A DNA stretch of 64,000 bases from contig NW_027464603.1 of assembly GCF_043290135.1 (NCBI RefSeq), positions 4,131,501-4,195,500 of the forward strand. Direction: 5' to 3'. The notes below the pieces were generated by a model. It saw nothing but the letters and a program-made list of their open reading frames with translations. It ran no database searches and was not told the origin of the DNA. The stretch's first letter is position 1; each line of letters opens with the position of its first letter. The DNA comes from Rhipicephalus microplus (taxonomy: Eukaryota > Arthropoda > Arachnida > Ixodida > Ixodidae). Below are positions 1-14,900 of the stretch, in pieces. Made by a program: the position numbers and the translations under genes.

Positions 1-1045
1 CCTACAAATTCTACAACTTGAAACACCACAACTAGAAACGCAACAACTAGAAACTCCAGACCTAGAAACTCCGCAACTAGAAACTCCACAACTAGAAACT
101 CCACAACTAGAAACTATGCAACTAGAAACTCCGCAACTAGAAACTCCCCAGCTAGAACGTTCGCAACTAGAAACTCTGCAACTAAGAACTCTGCAACTAG
201 AAACTCCAACGCTAGAAACTCCACAACTAGAAACTCCACAACTAGAAACTCCACAACTAGAGACCACAACTAGAGACTCCGCAACTAGAAACTCCCCAGC
301 TAGAAACTTCGCAACTAGAAACTCCGCAACTAGAAACTCCACAACTAGAGACTCCGCAACTATGAACTCCACAACTTGAAACTCTGCAACTCGAAACTCT
401 GCAACTAGAAAATTCCCAACTAGAAACTACACAACTACAATCTCCACAACTCGAAACTCCGCAACTACAAAATCCACAACTAGAAACTCCACAACTAGAA
501 ACCCAGCAACTAGAAACTCCACAACTAGAAACTCAACACCTACAAATTCTACAACTTGAAACACCACAACTAGAAACGCAACAACTAGAAACTCCACACC
601 TAGAAACTCCGCAACTAGAAACTCCACAACTAGAAACTCCACAACTAGAAACTATGCAACTAGAAACTCCGCAATTAGAAACTCCACAGCTAGAACGTCC
701 GCAACTAGAAACTCTGCAACTAGGAACTCTGCAACTAGAAACTCCAACGCTAGAAACTCCACAACTAGAAACTCCACAACTAGAAACTCCACAACTAGAG
801 ACCACAACTAGAGACTCCGCAACTAGAAACTCCCCAGCTAGAAACTCCGCAACTAGAAACTCCGCAACTAGAAACTCCACAACTAGAGACTCCGCAACTA
901 TGAACTCCACAACTTGAAACTCTGTAACTCGAAACTCTGCAACTAGAAAATTCCTAACTAGAAACTACACAACTACAATCTCCACAACTCGAAACTCCGC
1001 AACTACAAAATCCACAACTAGAAACTCCACAACTGGGAACTCCGC
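1..1045 (+). repeat. 538-bp tandem dimer within block A1
   Basis: Positions 1-507 match 539-1045 at a constant offset of 538 bp. The offset equals 36 monomers minus 2 bp. The 2-bp deficit is explained by one inherited deletion, a shortened monomer reading GAGACCACAACTAG near 260 and again near 800. The same dimer is present in the other block A copy (about 8720-9823). The two halves differ by a few substitutions, such as CTAAGAAC against CTAGGAAC. Confidence 0.88.
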
Positions 1046-1632
1046 AACTAGAAAATGTACAACTAGAAACTCGAAAACTAAAAACTCCAACTAGAAACTC
1101 CACAACTAGAAACTCCGCAACTAGAAACTCCACAACTAGACAATTCGCAACTAGAAACTCCACAACTAGACACTCCACAACTAGAAAAATCCGCAACTAG
1201 AAACTACACAACTAGACACTCAAAACTTGAGACTCCGCAATGACAGACTTCGCAACTAGAAACTCTGCAACTAGAAACTGCACAGCTAGAAACTTGCAAC
1301 TCGAAACTCTGCAACTAAAACTCCGCAACTAGAAACTTCACAGCTAGAAACTCCACAACTAGAAACTCCACAACTAGAGACTCCACAACTAGAAACTCCA
1401 CAACTAGAAACTCCGCAACTAGAAACTCCACAGCTAGAAACTCCACAACTAGAAACTCCACAACTAGAAACTCCACAACTAGAGACCACAACTAGAGACT
1501 CCGCAACTAGAAACTCCCCAGCTAGAAACTCCGCAACTAGAAACTCCGCAACTAGAAACTCCACAACTAGAGACTCCGCAACTATGAACTCCACAACTTG
1601 AAACTCTGCAACTCGAAACTCTGCAACTAGAA
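1..1632 (+). repeat. HOR block A, copy 1
   Basis: This stretch recurs at about 8779-10408 at a constant distance of 8,778 bp, with the same order of variant monomers and the same register breaks. Only scattered differences were noticed, for example near 1205, 1240 and 1370. It contains a 538-bp tandem dimer at its left end and then a second set of the conserved module that carries AAAATGTAC. Homology stops near 1632/10410, where the two copies continue into different modules. The left boundary is unknown because the window begins inside the block. Confidence 0.9.
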
Positions 1633-2662
1633 AATTCTTAACTAGAAACTACACAACTACAATCTCCACAACTCGAAACTCCGCAACTGGGAACTCCGCA
1701 ACTAGAAAATGTACAGCTAGAAACTCGAAAACTAAAAACTCCAACTAGAAACTCCACAACTAGAAACTCCGCAACTAGAAAACTCCGCAACTAGAAACTC
1801 CACGACTAGACCCTCAAAACTTGAGACTCCGCAACGAGAGACTTCGCAACTAGAAACTCTGCAACTAGAAACTGGACAGCTAGAAACTTGCAACTCGAAA
1901 CTCTGCAACTAAAACTCCGCAACTAGAAACTCCACAGCTAGAAACTCCACAACTAGAAACTCCACAACTAGAGACTCCACAACTAGAAACTCCATGACTA
2001 GAAACTCCACAACTAGAAACATCACAACTAGAAACTCCACAACTTGAAACACCACAACTAGATACTCCGCAACTACAAATTCCACAACTAGAAACTCCAC
2101 AACTAGAAACTCCATAAGTAGAAACTCCACAACTAGAAACTCCACAACTACAGACTCCACAACTAGAAACTCCACAAATACGAACCCCACAACTACGAAC
2201 ACCACAACAAGAAACTCCACAACTAGAAACTCCACAACTTGAAACACCACATCTAGATACTCCGCCATTACAAATTCCACAACTAGAAACTCCACAACTA
2301 AACACTTCATAACTAGAAACTCCACAACTAGAAACTCCACAACTACAGACTTCACAACTAGAAACTCCATGCTAGAGACTCCACAACTAGAAACTCCACA
2401 AATACGAACCCCACAACTACGAACACCACAACTAAAAACTCCACAACTAGAAACTCCACAACTTGAGACTTCGCAACTAGAAACTCCACAACTAGAAACA
2501 CCACAACTACAGACTCCACAACTAGAAACTCTACAACTAGAAACTCCGCAACTAGAAACTCCACAACTAGAGACTCCATAACTTGAAACTCCACAACTCG
2601 AAACTCCACAACTACGAACCTCACAACCAGAAACTCCACAACTAGAAACTCCGCAACAAGAA
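1633..2662 (+). repeat. Mixed satellite segment between blocks A1 and B1
   Basis: This is satellite throughout. The first part (about 1640-1910) carries the AAAATGTAC module and the shortened monomers that follow it. From about 2280 to 2870 the order of variants matches 6428-7018 at an offset of 4,148 bp, including the distinctive AAATACGAACC and CTACGAACC monomers. That match crosses the left edge of block B1, so the block edges here are nested rather than clean. No gene or non-satellite sequence is seen. Confidence 0.8.
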
Positions 2663-5600
2663 ACTCCACAGCTAGAAACTCCACAACTTGAGACTTTGAA
2701 ACTAGAAACTCGGCAACTAGAAACTCCACAACTAGAAACTCCACAACTAGAAACTCCACAAATTGAAACGCCACAACTAGATACTCCACAACTACAAATT
2801 CCACAACTAGAAACTGCACAACTAAAAACTCCGCAACTAGAAACTCCGCAACTAGAAACTCCACAACTAGAGACTCCATAACTTGAAACACCACAACTAG
2901 ATACTCCACAACTACAAATTCCACATCTAGAAACTCCAAATTTAGAAACTCTGCAACTTTAAACTCCACAACTAGACACTCTATAACTAGGAACTCCTCA
3001 ACAAGAAACTCTGCAACTCGAAATTCTGCAACTAGAAACTCCACAACTAGAAACTCCACAACTAGACACTTCGCAACTAGAAACTCCACAACTAGACACT
3101 CCACAACTAGAAAACTCCGCAACTAGAAACTCCACCACTAGACACTCAAAACTTGAGACTCCACAACGACAGAGCTCGCAACTAGAAACTCTGCAACTAG
3201 AAACTGCACAGCTAGAAACTTGCAACTCGAAACTCTGCAACTAACACTCCGCAACTAGAAACTCCACAGCTAGAAACTTCACAACTAGAGACTCCACAAC
3301 TACAAACTCCATGACTAGAAACTTCACAATTAGAAACTCCACAAGTAGAAACTCCAGAACTTGAGACTTTGCAACTAGAAACTCGGCAACTAGAAACTCA
3401 ACAACTAGAAACTCCACAACTAGGAACTTCACAACTAGAAACTCCACAACTTGAAACACCACAACTAGATACTCCGCAACTACAATATCCAACACTAGAA
3501 ACTCCACAACAAGAAACTCCATAACTAGAAACTCCGCAACTAGAAACTCCACAACTACAGACTCCACAACTAGAAACTCCACAGCTAGAGACTCCACAAC
3601 TAGAAACTCTACAACTAGAAACTCCACAACTACGAACCTCACAACTAGAAACTCTACAAGTAGAAACTCCGCAACTAGAAACTCCACAGCTAGAAACTCC
3701 ACAACTTGAGACTTTGCAACTAGAAACTCGGCAACTAGAAACTCCACAACTAGAAACTCCACAAATTGAAACACCACAAATAGATACTCCACAACTACAA
3801 ATTCCACAACTTGGAAGTCCACAACTAGAAACTCCGCAACTAGAAACTCCGCAACTAGAAACTCCACAACTAGAAACTCCACAACTAGACACTTCGCAAC
3901 TAGAAACTCCACAACTAGACAATCCACAACTAGAAAACTCCGCAACTAGAAGCTCCAAGACTAGACACTTCACAACTTGAGACTCCACAACTTGAGACTT
4001 TGCAACTAGAAACTCGGCAACTAGAAACTCAACAACCAGAAACTCCACAACTAGAAACTCCACAAATTGAAACACCACAACTAGTTACTCCACAACTACA
4101 AATTCCACAACTCGAAAGTCCACAACTAGAAACTCCGCAACTAGAAACTCCGCAACTAGAAACTCCGCAACTAGAAACTCCACAACTAGAGACTCCATAA
4201 CTTGAAACACCACAACTAGATACTCCACAGCTACAAATTCCACATCTAGAAACTGCAAATTTAGAAACTCCGCAACTAGAAACTCCGCAACTTTAAACTC
4301 CACAACTAGAGACTCCATAACTAGGAACTCCACATCTAGAAACTCCACAACTACAGACTCCACAGCTACAAACTTCGCAACTAGAAACTCCACAACCAGA
4401 AACTCCGCAACTAGAAACTCCACAACTAGAAGTTCCACAACCACAGACTCAACAACTAGAAACTCCACAACTAGAAACCCAGCAACTAGAAACTCCACAA
4501 CTAGAAACTCAACACCTACAAATTCTACAACTTGAAACACCACAACTAGAAACGCAACAACTAGAAACTCCACACCTAGAAACTCCGAAACTAGAAACTC
4601 CACAACTAGAAACTCAACACCTACAAATTCTACAACTTGAAACACCACAACCAAAAACGCAACAACTAGAAACTCCACACCTAGAAACTTCGCAAAAAGA
4701 AACTCCACAACTAGAAACTCCACAACTAGAAACTATGCAACTAGAAACTCCGCAACTAGAAACTCCACAGCTAGAACGTCCGCAACTAGAAACTCTGCAA
4801 CTAGAAACTCCAACGCTAGAAACTCCACATAGGAACTCCACAACTAGAAACTCCACAACTAGAGACCACAACTAGAGACTCCGCAACGAGAAACTCCCCA
4901 GCTAGAAACTCCGCAACTAGAAACTCCGCAACTAGAAACTCCACAACTAGAGACTCCGCAACTATGAACTCAACAACTTGAAACTCTCCAACTCAAAACT
5001 CTGCAACTAGAAAATTCCCAACTAGAAACTCCACAACTAAAAACTTCGCCACTAGAAACTCCGCAACTAGAAACTCCACAACTAGAGACTCCATAACTTG
5101 AAACACCACAACTAGATACTCCACAACTACAAATTCCACATCTAGAAACTCCAAATTTAGAAACTCCACAACTTTAAACTCCACAACTAGACACTCCATA
5201 ACTAGGAACTCCTCAACAAGAAACTCCACAACTACAGACTCCACAACTACAAACTCCACAACTAGAAACTCCACAACTGGAAACTCCGCAACTAGAAACT
5301 CCACAACTAGAAATTCCACAACCAGAGACTCAACAACTTGAGACTCCACAACTAAAAACTACACAGCTAGAAACTCTACAACTTGAGACTTCGCAACTAG
5401 AAACTCGGCAACTAGAAACTCAACATCTAGAAACTCCACAACTAGAAACCCCACAACTTGAAACTCCACATCTAGAAACGCAACAACAAGAAACTCCACA
5501 CCTAGAAACTCCGCAACTAGAAACTCCACAACTAGAAACTCCACAACTAGAAACTATGCAACTAGAAACTCTGCGACTAGAAACTCCAAAGCTAGAACGT

Positions 5601-7716
5601 CCGCAACTAAAAACTCTGCAACTAGAATCTCCGCAACTAGAAACTCCAACGCTAGAAACTCCACAACTAGAAACTCCACAACTAGAAACTCCACAACTAG
5701 AGACCCCAAAACTAGAGACTCCGCAACTACAAACTCCATAGCTAGAAACTCCGCAACTAGAAACTCCGCAACTAGAAACTCCACAACTAGAGACTCCGCA
5801 ACTATAAACTCCACAACTTGAAACTCTGCAACTCGAAACTCTGCAACTAGAAAATCCCCAACTAGAAACTACACAACTAGAATCTCCGCAACTCGAAACT
5901 CCGCAACTACAAAATCCACAACTAGAAACTCCAAAACCGGGAACTTCGCAACTAGAAAATGTACAACTAGAAACTCGAAAACTAAAAACTCCAACTAGAA
6001 ACTCCGCAACTAGAAACTCCACAACTAGAAACTCCACAACTAGACACTTCGCAACTAGAAACTCCACAACTAGACACTCCACAACTATAAAACTCCGCAA
6101 CTAGAAACTCCACGAATAGACACTCCACAACTTGAGACTCCGCAACGACAGACTCCGCAACTAGAAATTTTGCAGCTAGAAACATCACAGCCAGAAACTT
6201 GCAACTCAAAACTCTGCAACTAGAAACTCCGACACTAAAAACTCCACAGCTAGAAACTCCACAACTAGAAACTTCACAAATATAAACTCCATGACTAGAA
6301 ACTCCACAATTAGAAACTCCACAATTAGAAACTCCACAGCTAGAAACTCTACAACTTGAGACTTTGCAACTAGAAACTCAGCAACTAGAAACTCAGCAAC
6401 TAGAAACTCCACAACTAGAAACATCACAACTAGAAACTCCACAACTTGAAACACCACAACTAGATACTCCGCAACTACAAACTCCACAACTACAGACTCC
6501 ACAACTAGAAACTCCACAGCTAGAGACTCCACAACTAGAAACTCCACAAATACGAACCCCACAACTACGAACCCCACAACAAGAAACTCCACAACTAGAA
6601 ACTCCACAACTTGAGACTTCGCAACTAGAAACTCCACAACTAGAAACACCACAACTACAGACTCCACAACTAGAAACTCTACAACTAGAAACTCCGCAAC
6701 TAGAAACTCCACAACTAGAGACTCCATAACTTGAAACTCCACAACTAGAAACTCCACAACTACGAACCTCACAACCAGGAACTCCACAACTAGAAACTCC
6801 GCAACAAGAAACTCCACAGCTAGAAACTCCACAACTTGAGACTTCGAAACTAGAAACTCGGCAACTAGAAACTCCACAACTTGAAACTCCACAACTAGAA
6901 ACTCCACAAATTGAAACGCCACAACTAGATACTCCACAACTACAAATTCCACAACTAGAAACTCCACAAATAAAAACTCCGCAACTAGAATTTCCACAAC
7001 TAGAAACTCCTCTACTAGAGACTCCGCAACTATAAACTCTGCAACTCGAAACTCTGCAACTCGAAACTCTGCAACTAGAAACTCCACAACTAGAAACTCC
7101 ACAACTAGACACTTCGCAACTAGAAACTCCACAACTAGACACTCCACAACTAGAAAACTCCGCAACTAGAAACTCCACCAATAGACACTCAAAACTTGAG
7201 ACTCCGCAACGACAGAGCTCGCAACTAGAAACTCTGCAACTAGAAACTGCCCAGCCAGAAACTTGCAACTCGAAACTCTGCAACTAAAACTCCGCAACTA
7301 GAAACTCCACAGCTAGAAACTCCACAAGTAGAAACTCCACAACTTGAGACTTTGCAACTAGAAACTCGGCAACTAGAAACTCAACAACTAGAAACTCCAC
7401 AACTAGGAACTTCACAACTAGAAACTCCACAACTTGAAACACCACAACTAGATACTCCGCAACTACAATATCCAACACTAGAAACTCCACAACAAGAAAC
7501 TCCATAACTAGAAACTCCGCAACTAGAAACTCCACAACTACAGACTCCACAACTAGAAACTCCACAGCTAGAGACTCCACAACTAGAAACTCCACCGCTA
7601 GAAACTCCACAACTAGAAACTCCACAACTAGAAACTCCACAACTAGAGACCACAACTAGAGACTCCGCAACTAGAAACTCCCCAGCTAGAAACTCCGCAA
7701 CTAGAAACTCCGCAAC
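2663..7716 (+). repeat. Segmental HOR block B, copy 1 (about 5.05 kb)
   Basis: This block matches 16061-21159 monomer by monomer over about 5 kb. The offset is 13,398 bp at first, 13,383 bp after a 15-bp difference near 3430, and 13,443 bp after a 60-bp difference near 7320. Apart from these whole-monomer indels I noticed only a handful of substitutions, for example at 4884, 5555, 5936 and 6317. The match ends near 7716/21159. Parts of the block recur at 10413-11939, and its right half recurs in the 33.6-40.2 kb region. Confidence 0.93.
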
Positions 7717-8778
7717 AAGAAACTCCATAACTAGAAACTCCGCAACTAGAAACTCCACAACTACAGACTCCACAACTAGAAACTCCACAGCTAGAGACTC
7801 CACAACTAGAAACTCTACAACTAGAAACTCCACAACTACGAACCTCACAACTAGAAACTCTACAAGTAGAAACTCCGCAACTAGAAACTCCACAGCTAGA
7901 AACTCCACAACTTGAGACTTTGCAACTAGAAACTCGGCAACTAGAAACTCCACAAATTGAAACACCACAACTAGATACTCCACAACTACAAATTCCACAA
8001 CTTGGAAGTCCACAACTAGAAACTCCGCAACTAGAAACTCCGCAACTAGAAACTCCACAACTAGAGACTCCATAACTTGAAACACCACAACTAGGTACTC
8101 CACAGCTACAAATTCCACATCTAGAAACTCCAAATTTAGAAACTCCGCAACTAGAAACTCCGCAACTTTAAACTCCACAACTAGACACTCCATAACTAGG
8201 AACTCCACAACAAGAAACTCCACAACTACAGACTCCACAACTACAAACTCCACAACTATAACTCCACAACTGGAAACTGCGCAACTAGAAACTCCGCAAC
8301 TAGAAACTCCACAACAAGAAATTCCACAAGCGGAGACTCAAAAACTTGAGACTACACAACTAAAAACTCCACAACTTGAGACTTCGCAACTAGAAACTCG
8401 GCAACTAGAAACTCAACAACTAGAAACTCCACAACTAGAAACTTCACAACTAGAAACTCCACAACTTGAAACACCACAACTAGATACTCCACAACTACAA
8501 ATTCCACAACAAGAAACTCCAAATTTAGAAACCCCGCAACTAGAAACTCCGCAACTTAAAACTCCACAACTAGAGACTCCAGAACTAGGAACTCCACATC
8601 TAGAAACTCGACAACTACAGACTCCACAACTACAAACTTCGCAACTAGAAACTCCACAACCAGAAACTCCGCAACTAGAAACTCCACAACTAGAAGTTCC
8701 ACAACCAGAGACTCAACAACTAGAAACTCCACAACTAGAAACCCAGCAAATAGAAACTCCACAACTAGAAACTCAACA
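7717..8778 (+). repeat. Satellite segment carrying block K, copy 1
   Basis: From about 7716 the sequence re-enters monomers like those at 3510-4200 (CTTGGAAGTCC and neighbours) and then a module with CTGGAAACTGCGC and CCGGAGAC-type monomers. About 7948-8925 corresponds to 61444-62407 near the other end of the window. A monomer one base short (CTATAACTCC, near 8258) is found only in this copy. No other content is visible. Confidence 0.82.
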
Positions 8779-10408
8779 CCTACAAATTCTACAACTTGAA
8801 ACACCACAACTAGAAACGCAACAACTAGAAACTCCAGACCTAGAAACTCCGCAACTAGAAACTCCACAACTAGAAACTCCACAACTAGAAACTATGCAAC
8901 TAGAAACTCCGCAACTAGAAACTCCCCAGCTAGAACGTTCGCAACTAGAAACTCTGCAACTAAGAACTCTGCAACTAGAAACTCCAACGCTAGAAACTCC
9001 ACAACTAGAAACTCCACAACTAGAAACTCCACAACTAGAGACCACAACTAGAGACTCCGCAACTAGAAACTCCCCAGCTAGAAACTTCGCAACTAGAAAC
9101 TCCGCAACTAGAAACTCCACAACTAGAGACTCCGCAACTATGAACTCCACAACTTGAAACTCTGCAACTCGAAACTCTGCAACTAGAAAATTCCCAACTA
9201 GAAACTACACAACTACAATCTCCACAACTCGAAACTCCGCAACTACAAAATCCACAACTAGAAACTCCACAACTAGAAACCCAGCAACTAGAAACTCCAC
9301 AACTAGAAACTCAACACCTACAAATTCTACAACTTGAAACACCACAACTAGAAACGCAACAACTAGAAACTCCACACCTAGAAACTCCGCAACTAGAAAC
9401 TCCACAACTAGAAACTCCACAACTAGAAACTATGCAACTAGAAACTCCGCAATTAGAAACTCCACAGCTAGAACGTCCGCAACTAGAAACTCTGCAACTA
9501 GGAACTCTGCAACTAGAAACTCCAACGCTAGAAACTCCACAACTAGAAACTCCACAACTAGAAACTCCACAACTAGAGACCACAACTAGAGACTCCGCAA
9601 CTAGAAACTCCCCAGCTAGAAACTCCGCAACTAGAAACTCCGCAACTAGAAACTCCACAACTAGAGACTCCGCAACTATGAACTCCACAACTTGAAACTC
9701 TGTAACTCGAAACTCTGCAACTAGAAAATTCCTAACTAGAAACTACACAACTACAATCTCCACAACTCGAAACTCCGCAACTACAAAATCCACAACTAGA
9801 AACTCCACAACTGGGAACTCCGCAACTAGAAAATGTACAACTAGAAACTCGAAAACTAAAAACTCCAACTAGAAACTCCACAACTAGAAACTCCGCAACT
9901 AGAAACTCCACAACTAGACAATTCGCAACTAGAAACTCCACAACTAGACACTCCACAACTAGAAAAATCCGCAACTAGAAACTCCACAACTAGACACTCA
10001 AAACTTGAGACTCCGCAACGACAGACTTCGCAACTAGAAACTCTGCAACTAGAAACTGCACAGCTAGAAACTTGCAACTCGAAACTCTGCAACTAAAACT
10101 CCGCAACTAGAAACTTCACAGCTAGAAACTCCACAACTAGAAACTCCACTACTAGAGACTCCACAACTAGAAACTCCACAACTAGAAACTCCGCAACTAG
10201 AAACTCCACAGCTAGAAACTCCACAACTAGAAACTCCACAACTAGAAACTCCACAACTAGAGACCACAACTAGAGACTCCGCAACTAGAAACTCCCCAGC
10301 TAGAAACTCCGCAACTAGAAACTCCGCAACTAGAAACTCCACAACTAGAGACTCCGCAACTATGAACTCCACAACTTGAAACTCTGCAACTCGAAACTCT
10401 GCAACTAG
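8779..10408 (+). repeat. HOR block A, copy 2
   Basis: This is the second copy of 1-1632 at an offset of 8,778 bp, including the 538-bp dimer. Unlike copy 1, it is joined on the right near 10410 directly to a block B fragment beginning at the equivalent of 3533. Copy 1 instead continues into another AAAATGTAC module. The changed neighbour marks a recombination or amplification joint. Confidence 0.9.
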
Positions 10409-10412
10409 AAAC

Positions 10413-11939
10413 TCCGCAACTAGAAACTCCACAACTACAGACTCCACAACTAGAAACTCCACAGCTAGAGACTCCACAACTAGAAACTCTACAACTAGAA
10501 ACTCCACAACTACGAACCTCACAACTAGAAACTCTACAAGTAGAAACTCCGCAACTAGAAACTCCACAGCTAGAAACTCCACAACTTGAGACTTTGCAAC
10601 TAGAAACTCGGCAACTAGAAACTCCACAACTAGAAACTCCACAAATTGAAACACCACAAATAGATACTCCACAACTACAAATTCCACAACTTGGAAGTCC
10701 ACAACTAGAAACTCCGCAACTAGAAACTCCGCAACTAGAAACTCCACAACTAGAAACTCCACAACTAGACACTTCGCAACTAGAAACTCCACAACTAGAC
10801 AATCCACAACTAGAAAACTCCGCAACTAGAAGCTCCAAGACTAGACACTTCACAACTTGAGACTCCACAACTTGAGACTTTGCAACTAGAAACTCGGCAA
10901 CTAGAAACTCAACAACCAGAAACTCCACAACTAGAAACTCCACAAATTGAAACACCACAACTAGTTACTCCACAACTACAAATTCCACAACTCGAAAGTC
11001 CACAACTAGAAACTCCGCAACTAGAAACTCCGCAACTAGAAACTCCGCAACTAGAAACTCCACAACTAGAGACTCCATAACTTGAAACACCACAACTAGA
11101 TACTCCACAGCTACAAATTCCACATCTAGAAACTGCAAATTTAGAAACTCCGCAACTAGAAACTCCGCAACTTTAAACTCCACAACTAGAGACTCCATAA
11201 CTAGGAACTCCACATCTAGAAACTCCACAACTACAGACTCCACAGCTACAAACTTCGCAACTAGAAACTCCACAACCAGAAACTCCGCAACTAGAAACTC
11301 CACAACTAGAAGTTCCACAACCACAGACTCAACAACTAGAAACTCCACAACTAGAAACCCAGCAACTAGAAACTCCACAACTAGAAACTCAACACCTACA
11401 AATTCTACAACTTGAAACACCACAACTAGAAACGCAACAACTAGAAACTCCACACCTAGAAACTCCGAAACTAGAAACTCCACAACTAGAAACTCAACAC
11501 CTACAAATTCTACAACTTGAAACACCACAACCAAAAACGCAACAACTAGAAACTCCACACCTAGAAACTTCGCAAAAGAAACTCCACAACTAGAAACTCC
11601 ACAACTAGAAACTATGCAACTAGAAACTCCGCAACTAGAAACTCCACAGCTAGAACGTCCGCAACTAGAAACTCTGCAACTAGAAACTCCAACGCTAGAA
11701 ACTCCACATAGGAACTCCACAACTAGAAACTCCACAACTAGAGACCACAACTAGAGACTCCGCAACGAGAAACTCCCCAGCTAGAAACTCCGCAACTAGA
11801 AACTCCGCAACTAGAAACTCCACAACTAGAGACTCCGCAACTATGAACTCAACAACTTGAAACTCTCCAACTCAAAACTCTGCAACTAGAAAATTCCCAA
11901 CTAGAAACTCCACAACTAAAAACTTCGCCACTAGAAACT
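10413..11939 (+). repeat. Partial block B copy (about 1.53 kb)
   Basis: This matches 3533-5060 at an offset of 6,880 bp, and 16913-18443 in block B2. It carries the same rare monomers, including the ACTAGT variant at 10960 and the CCACATAGGAAC monomer that is 2 bp short near 11707. One A is missing from an A-run near 11575 relative to both other copies, which shifts the offset to 6,879 bp. The match ends abruptly near 11939, where block D1 begins. Confidence 0.92.
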
Positions 11940-14900
11940 CCGCAACTTAAAACTCCACAACTAGAGACTCCACAACTACAAACTTCTCAACTACAAACTC
12001 CACAACCAGAAACTCCGCAACTAGAAACTCCACAAATTGAAACGCCACAACTAGATACTCCACAACTACAAATTCCACAACTAGAATTTCCACAACTAAA
12101 AACTCCGCAACTAGAAACTCCGCAACTAGAAACTCCACTACTAGAGACTCCGCAACTATAAACTCCACAACTTGAAACTCTGCAACTCGAAACTCTGCAA
12201 CTAGAAACTCCACAACCAGAAACTCCGCAACTAGAAACTCTACAACTAGAAGTTCCACAACCAGAGACTCAACAACTAGAAACTCCACAACTAGAAACCC
12301 AGCAAATAGAAACTCCACAACTAGAAACTCAACACCTACAAATTCTACAACTTGAAACACCACAACTAGAAACGCAACAACTAGAAACTCCACACCTAGA
12401 AACTCCAATGCTTAAAACTCCACAACTAGAAACTCCACAACTAGAAACTCCTCAACTAGAGACCACAACTAGAGACTCCGCAACTAGAAACTCCCCAGCT
12501 AGAAACTCCGCAACTAGAAACTCCGCAACTAGAAACTCCACAACTAGAGACTCCGCAACTATGAACTCCACAACTTGAAACTCTGCAACTCGAAACTCTG
12601 CAACTAGAAAATTCCCAACTAGAAACTACACAACTACAATCTCCACAACTCGAAACTCCGCAACTACAAAATCCACAACTAGAAACTCCACAACTGGGAA
12701 CTCCGCAACTAGAAAATGTACAACTAGAAACTCGAAAACTAAAAACTCCAACTAGAAACTCCACAACTAGAAACTCCGCAACTAGAAACTCCACAACTAG
12801 ACAATTCGCAACTAGAAACTCCACAACTAGACACTCCACAACTAGAAAACTCCGCAACTAGAAACTCCACAGCTAGAAACTCCACAACTTGAGACTTTGC
12901 AACTAGAAACTTGGCAACTAGAAACTCCACAACTAGAAACTCCACAACTAGAAACTCCACAACTAGAAACTCCACAGATTGAAACACCACAACTAGATAC
13001 TCCCCAACTACAAATTCCACAACTTGAAAGTCCACAACTAGAAACTCCGCAACTAGAAACACCGCAACTGGAAACTCCCCAACTAGAGACTCCATAACTT
13101 GAAACACCACAACTAGATACTCCACAACTACAAATTTCACAACAAGAAACTCCAAATTTAGAAACCCCGCAACTAGAAACTCCGCAACTTAAAACTCCAC
13201 AACTAGAGACTCCATAACTAGGAACTCCACAACAAGAAACTCCACAACTACAGACTCCACAACTACAAACTCCACAACTAGAAACTCCACAACTGGAAAC
13301 TCCGCAACTAGAAACTCCGCAACTAGAAACTCTACAACAAGAAATTCCACAACCGGAGACTCAACAACTTGAGACTTCGCAACTAGAAACTCGGCAACTA
13401 GAAACTCAACAACTAGAAACTCCACAACTAGAAACTCCACAACTTGAAACACCACAACTAGATACTCAACAACTACAAATTTCACAACAAGAAACTCCAA
13501 ATTTAGAAACCCCGCAACTAGAAACTCCGCAACTTAAAACTCCACAACTAGAGACTCCATAACTAGGAACTCCACATCTAGAAACTCCACAACTACAGAC
13601 TCCACAACTACAAACTTCGCATCTAGAAACTCCACAACCAGAAACTCCGCAACTAGAAACTCCACAACTAGAAACCCAGCAACTAGAAACTCCACAACTA
13701 GAAACTCAACACCTACAAATTCTACAACTTGAAACACCACAACTAGAAACGCAACAACTAGAAACTCCACACCTAGAAACTCCGCAACTAGAAACTCCAC
13801 AACTAGAAACTCCACAACTAGAAACTATGCAACTAGAAACTCCGCAATTAGAAACTCCACAGCTAGAACGTCCGCAACTAGAAACTCTGCAACTAGGAAC
13901 TCTGCAACTAGAAACTCCAACGCTAGAAACTCCACAACTAGAAACTCCACAACTAGAAACTCCACAACTAGAGACCACAACTAGAGACTCCGCAACTAGA
14001 AACTCCCCAGCTAGAAACTCCGCAACTAGAAACTCCGCAACTAGGAACTCCACAACTAGAGACTCCGCAACTATGAACTCCACAACTTGAAACTCTGTAA
14101 CTCAAAACTCTGCAACTAGAAAATTCCTAACTAGAAACTACACAACTACAATCTCCACAACTTGAAACACCACAACTAGAAACGCAACAACTAGAAACTC
14201 CACACCTAGAAACTCCGCAACTAGAAACTCCACAACTAGAAACTCCACAACTAGAAACTATGCAACTAGAAACTCCGCAATTAGAAACTCCACAGCTAGA
14301 ACGTCCGCAACTAGAAACTCTGCAACTAGGAACTCTGCAACTAGAAACTCCAACGCTAGAAACTCCACAACTAGAAACTCCACAACTAGAAACTCCACAA
14401 CTAGAGACCACAACTAGAGACTCCGCAACTAGAAACTCCCCAGCTAGAAACTCCGCAACTAGAAACTCCGCAACTAGAAACTCCACAACTAGAGACTCCG
14501 CAACTATGAACTCCACAACTTGAAACTCTGTAACTCGAAACTTTGCAACTAGAAAATTCCTAACTAGAAACTACACAACTACAATCTCCACAACTCGAAA
14601 CTCCGCAACTACAAAATCCACAACTAGAAACTCCACAACTGGGAACTCCGCAACTAAAAAATGTACAACTAGAAACTCGAAAACTAAAAACTCCAACTAG
14701 AAACTCCACAACTAGAAACTCCGCAACTAGAAACTCCACAACTAGACAATTCGCAACTAGAAACTCCACAACTAGACACTCCACAACTAGAAAACTCCGC
14801 AACTAGAAACTCCACAACTAGACACTCAAAACTTGAGACTCTGAAACGACAGACTTCGCAACTAGAAACTCTGCAACTAGAAACTGCACAGCTAGAAACT

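Noticed and set aside
3714..3980. TATA-like or Shine-Dalgarno-like strings such as CTATAAAC and AGAGACTCC before ATG
   Set aside because: These are monomer variants present in many copies at the same HOR position and have no associated gene, so they carry no evidence of regulatory use.
6206..7283. Long open frames (about 300 codons) on the minus strand, with hydrophobic EFLVV or Cys-rich GVSSC repeats
   Set aside because: Two overlapping frames are open at once over the same DNA and equally long ones recur in every HOR copy. They begin and end at monomer variants and phase shifts, not at gene-like signals. The monomer design alone explains them.
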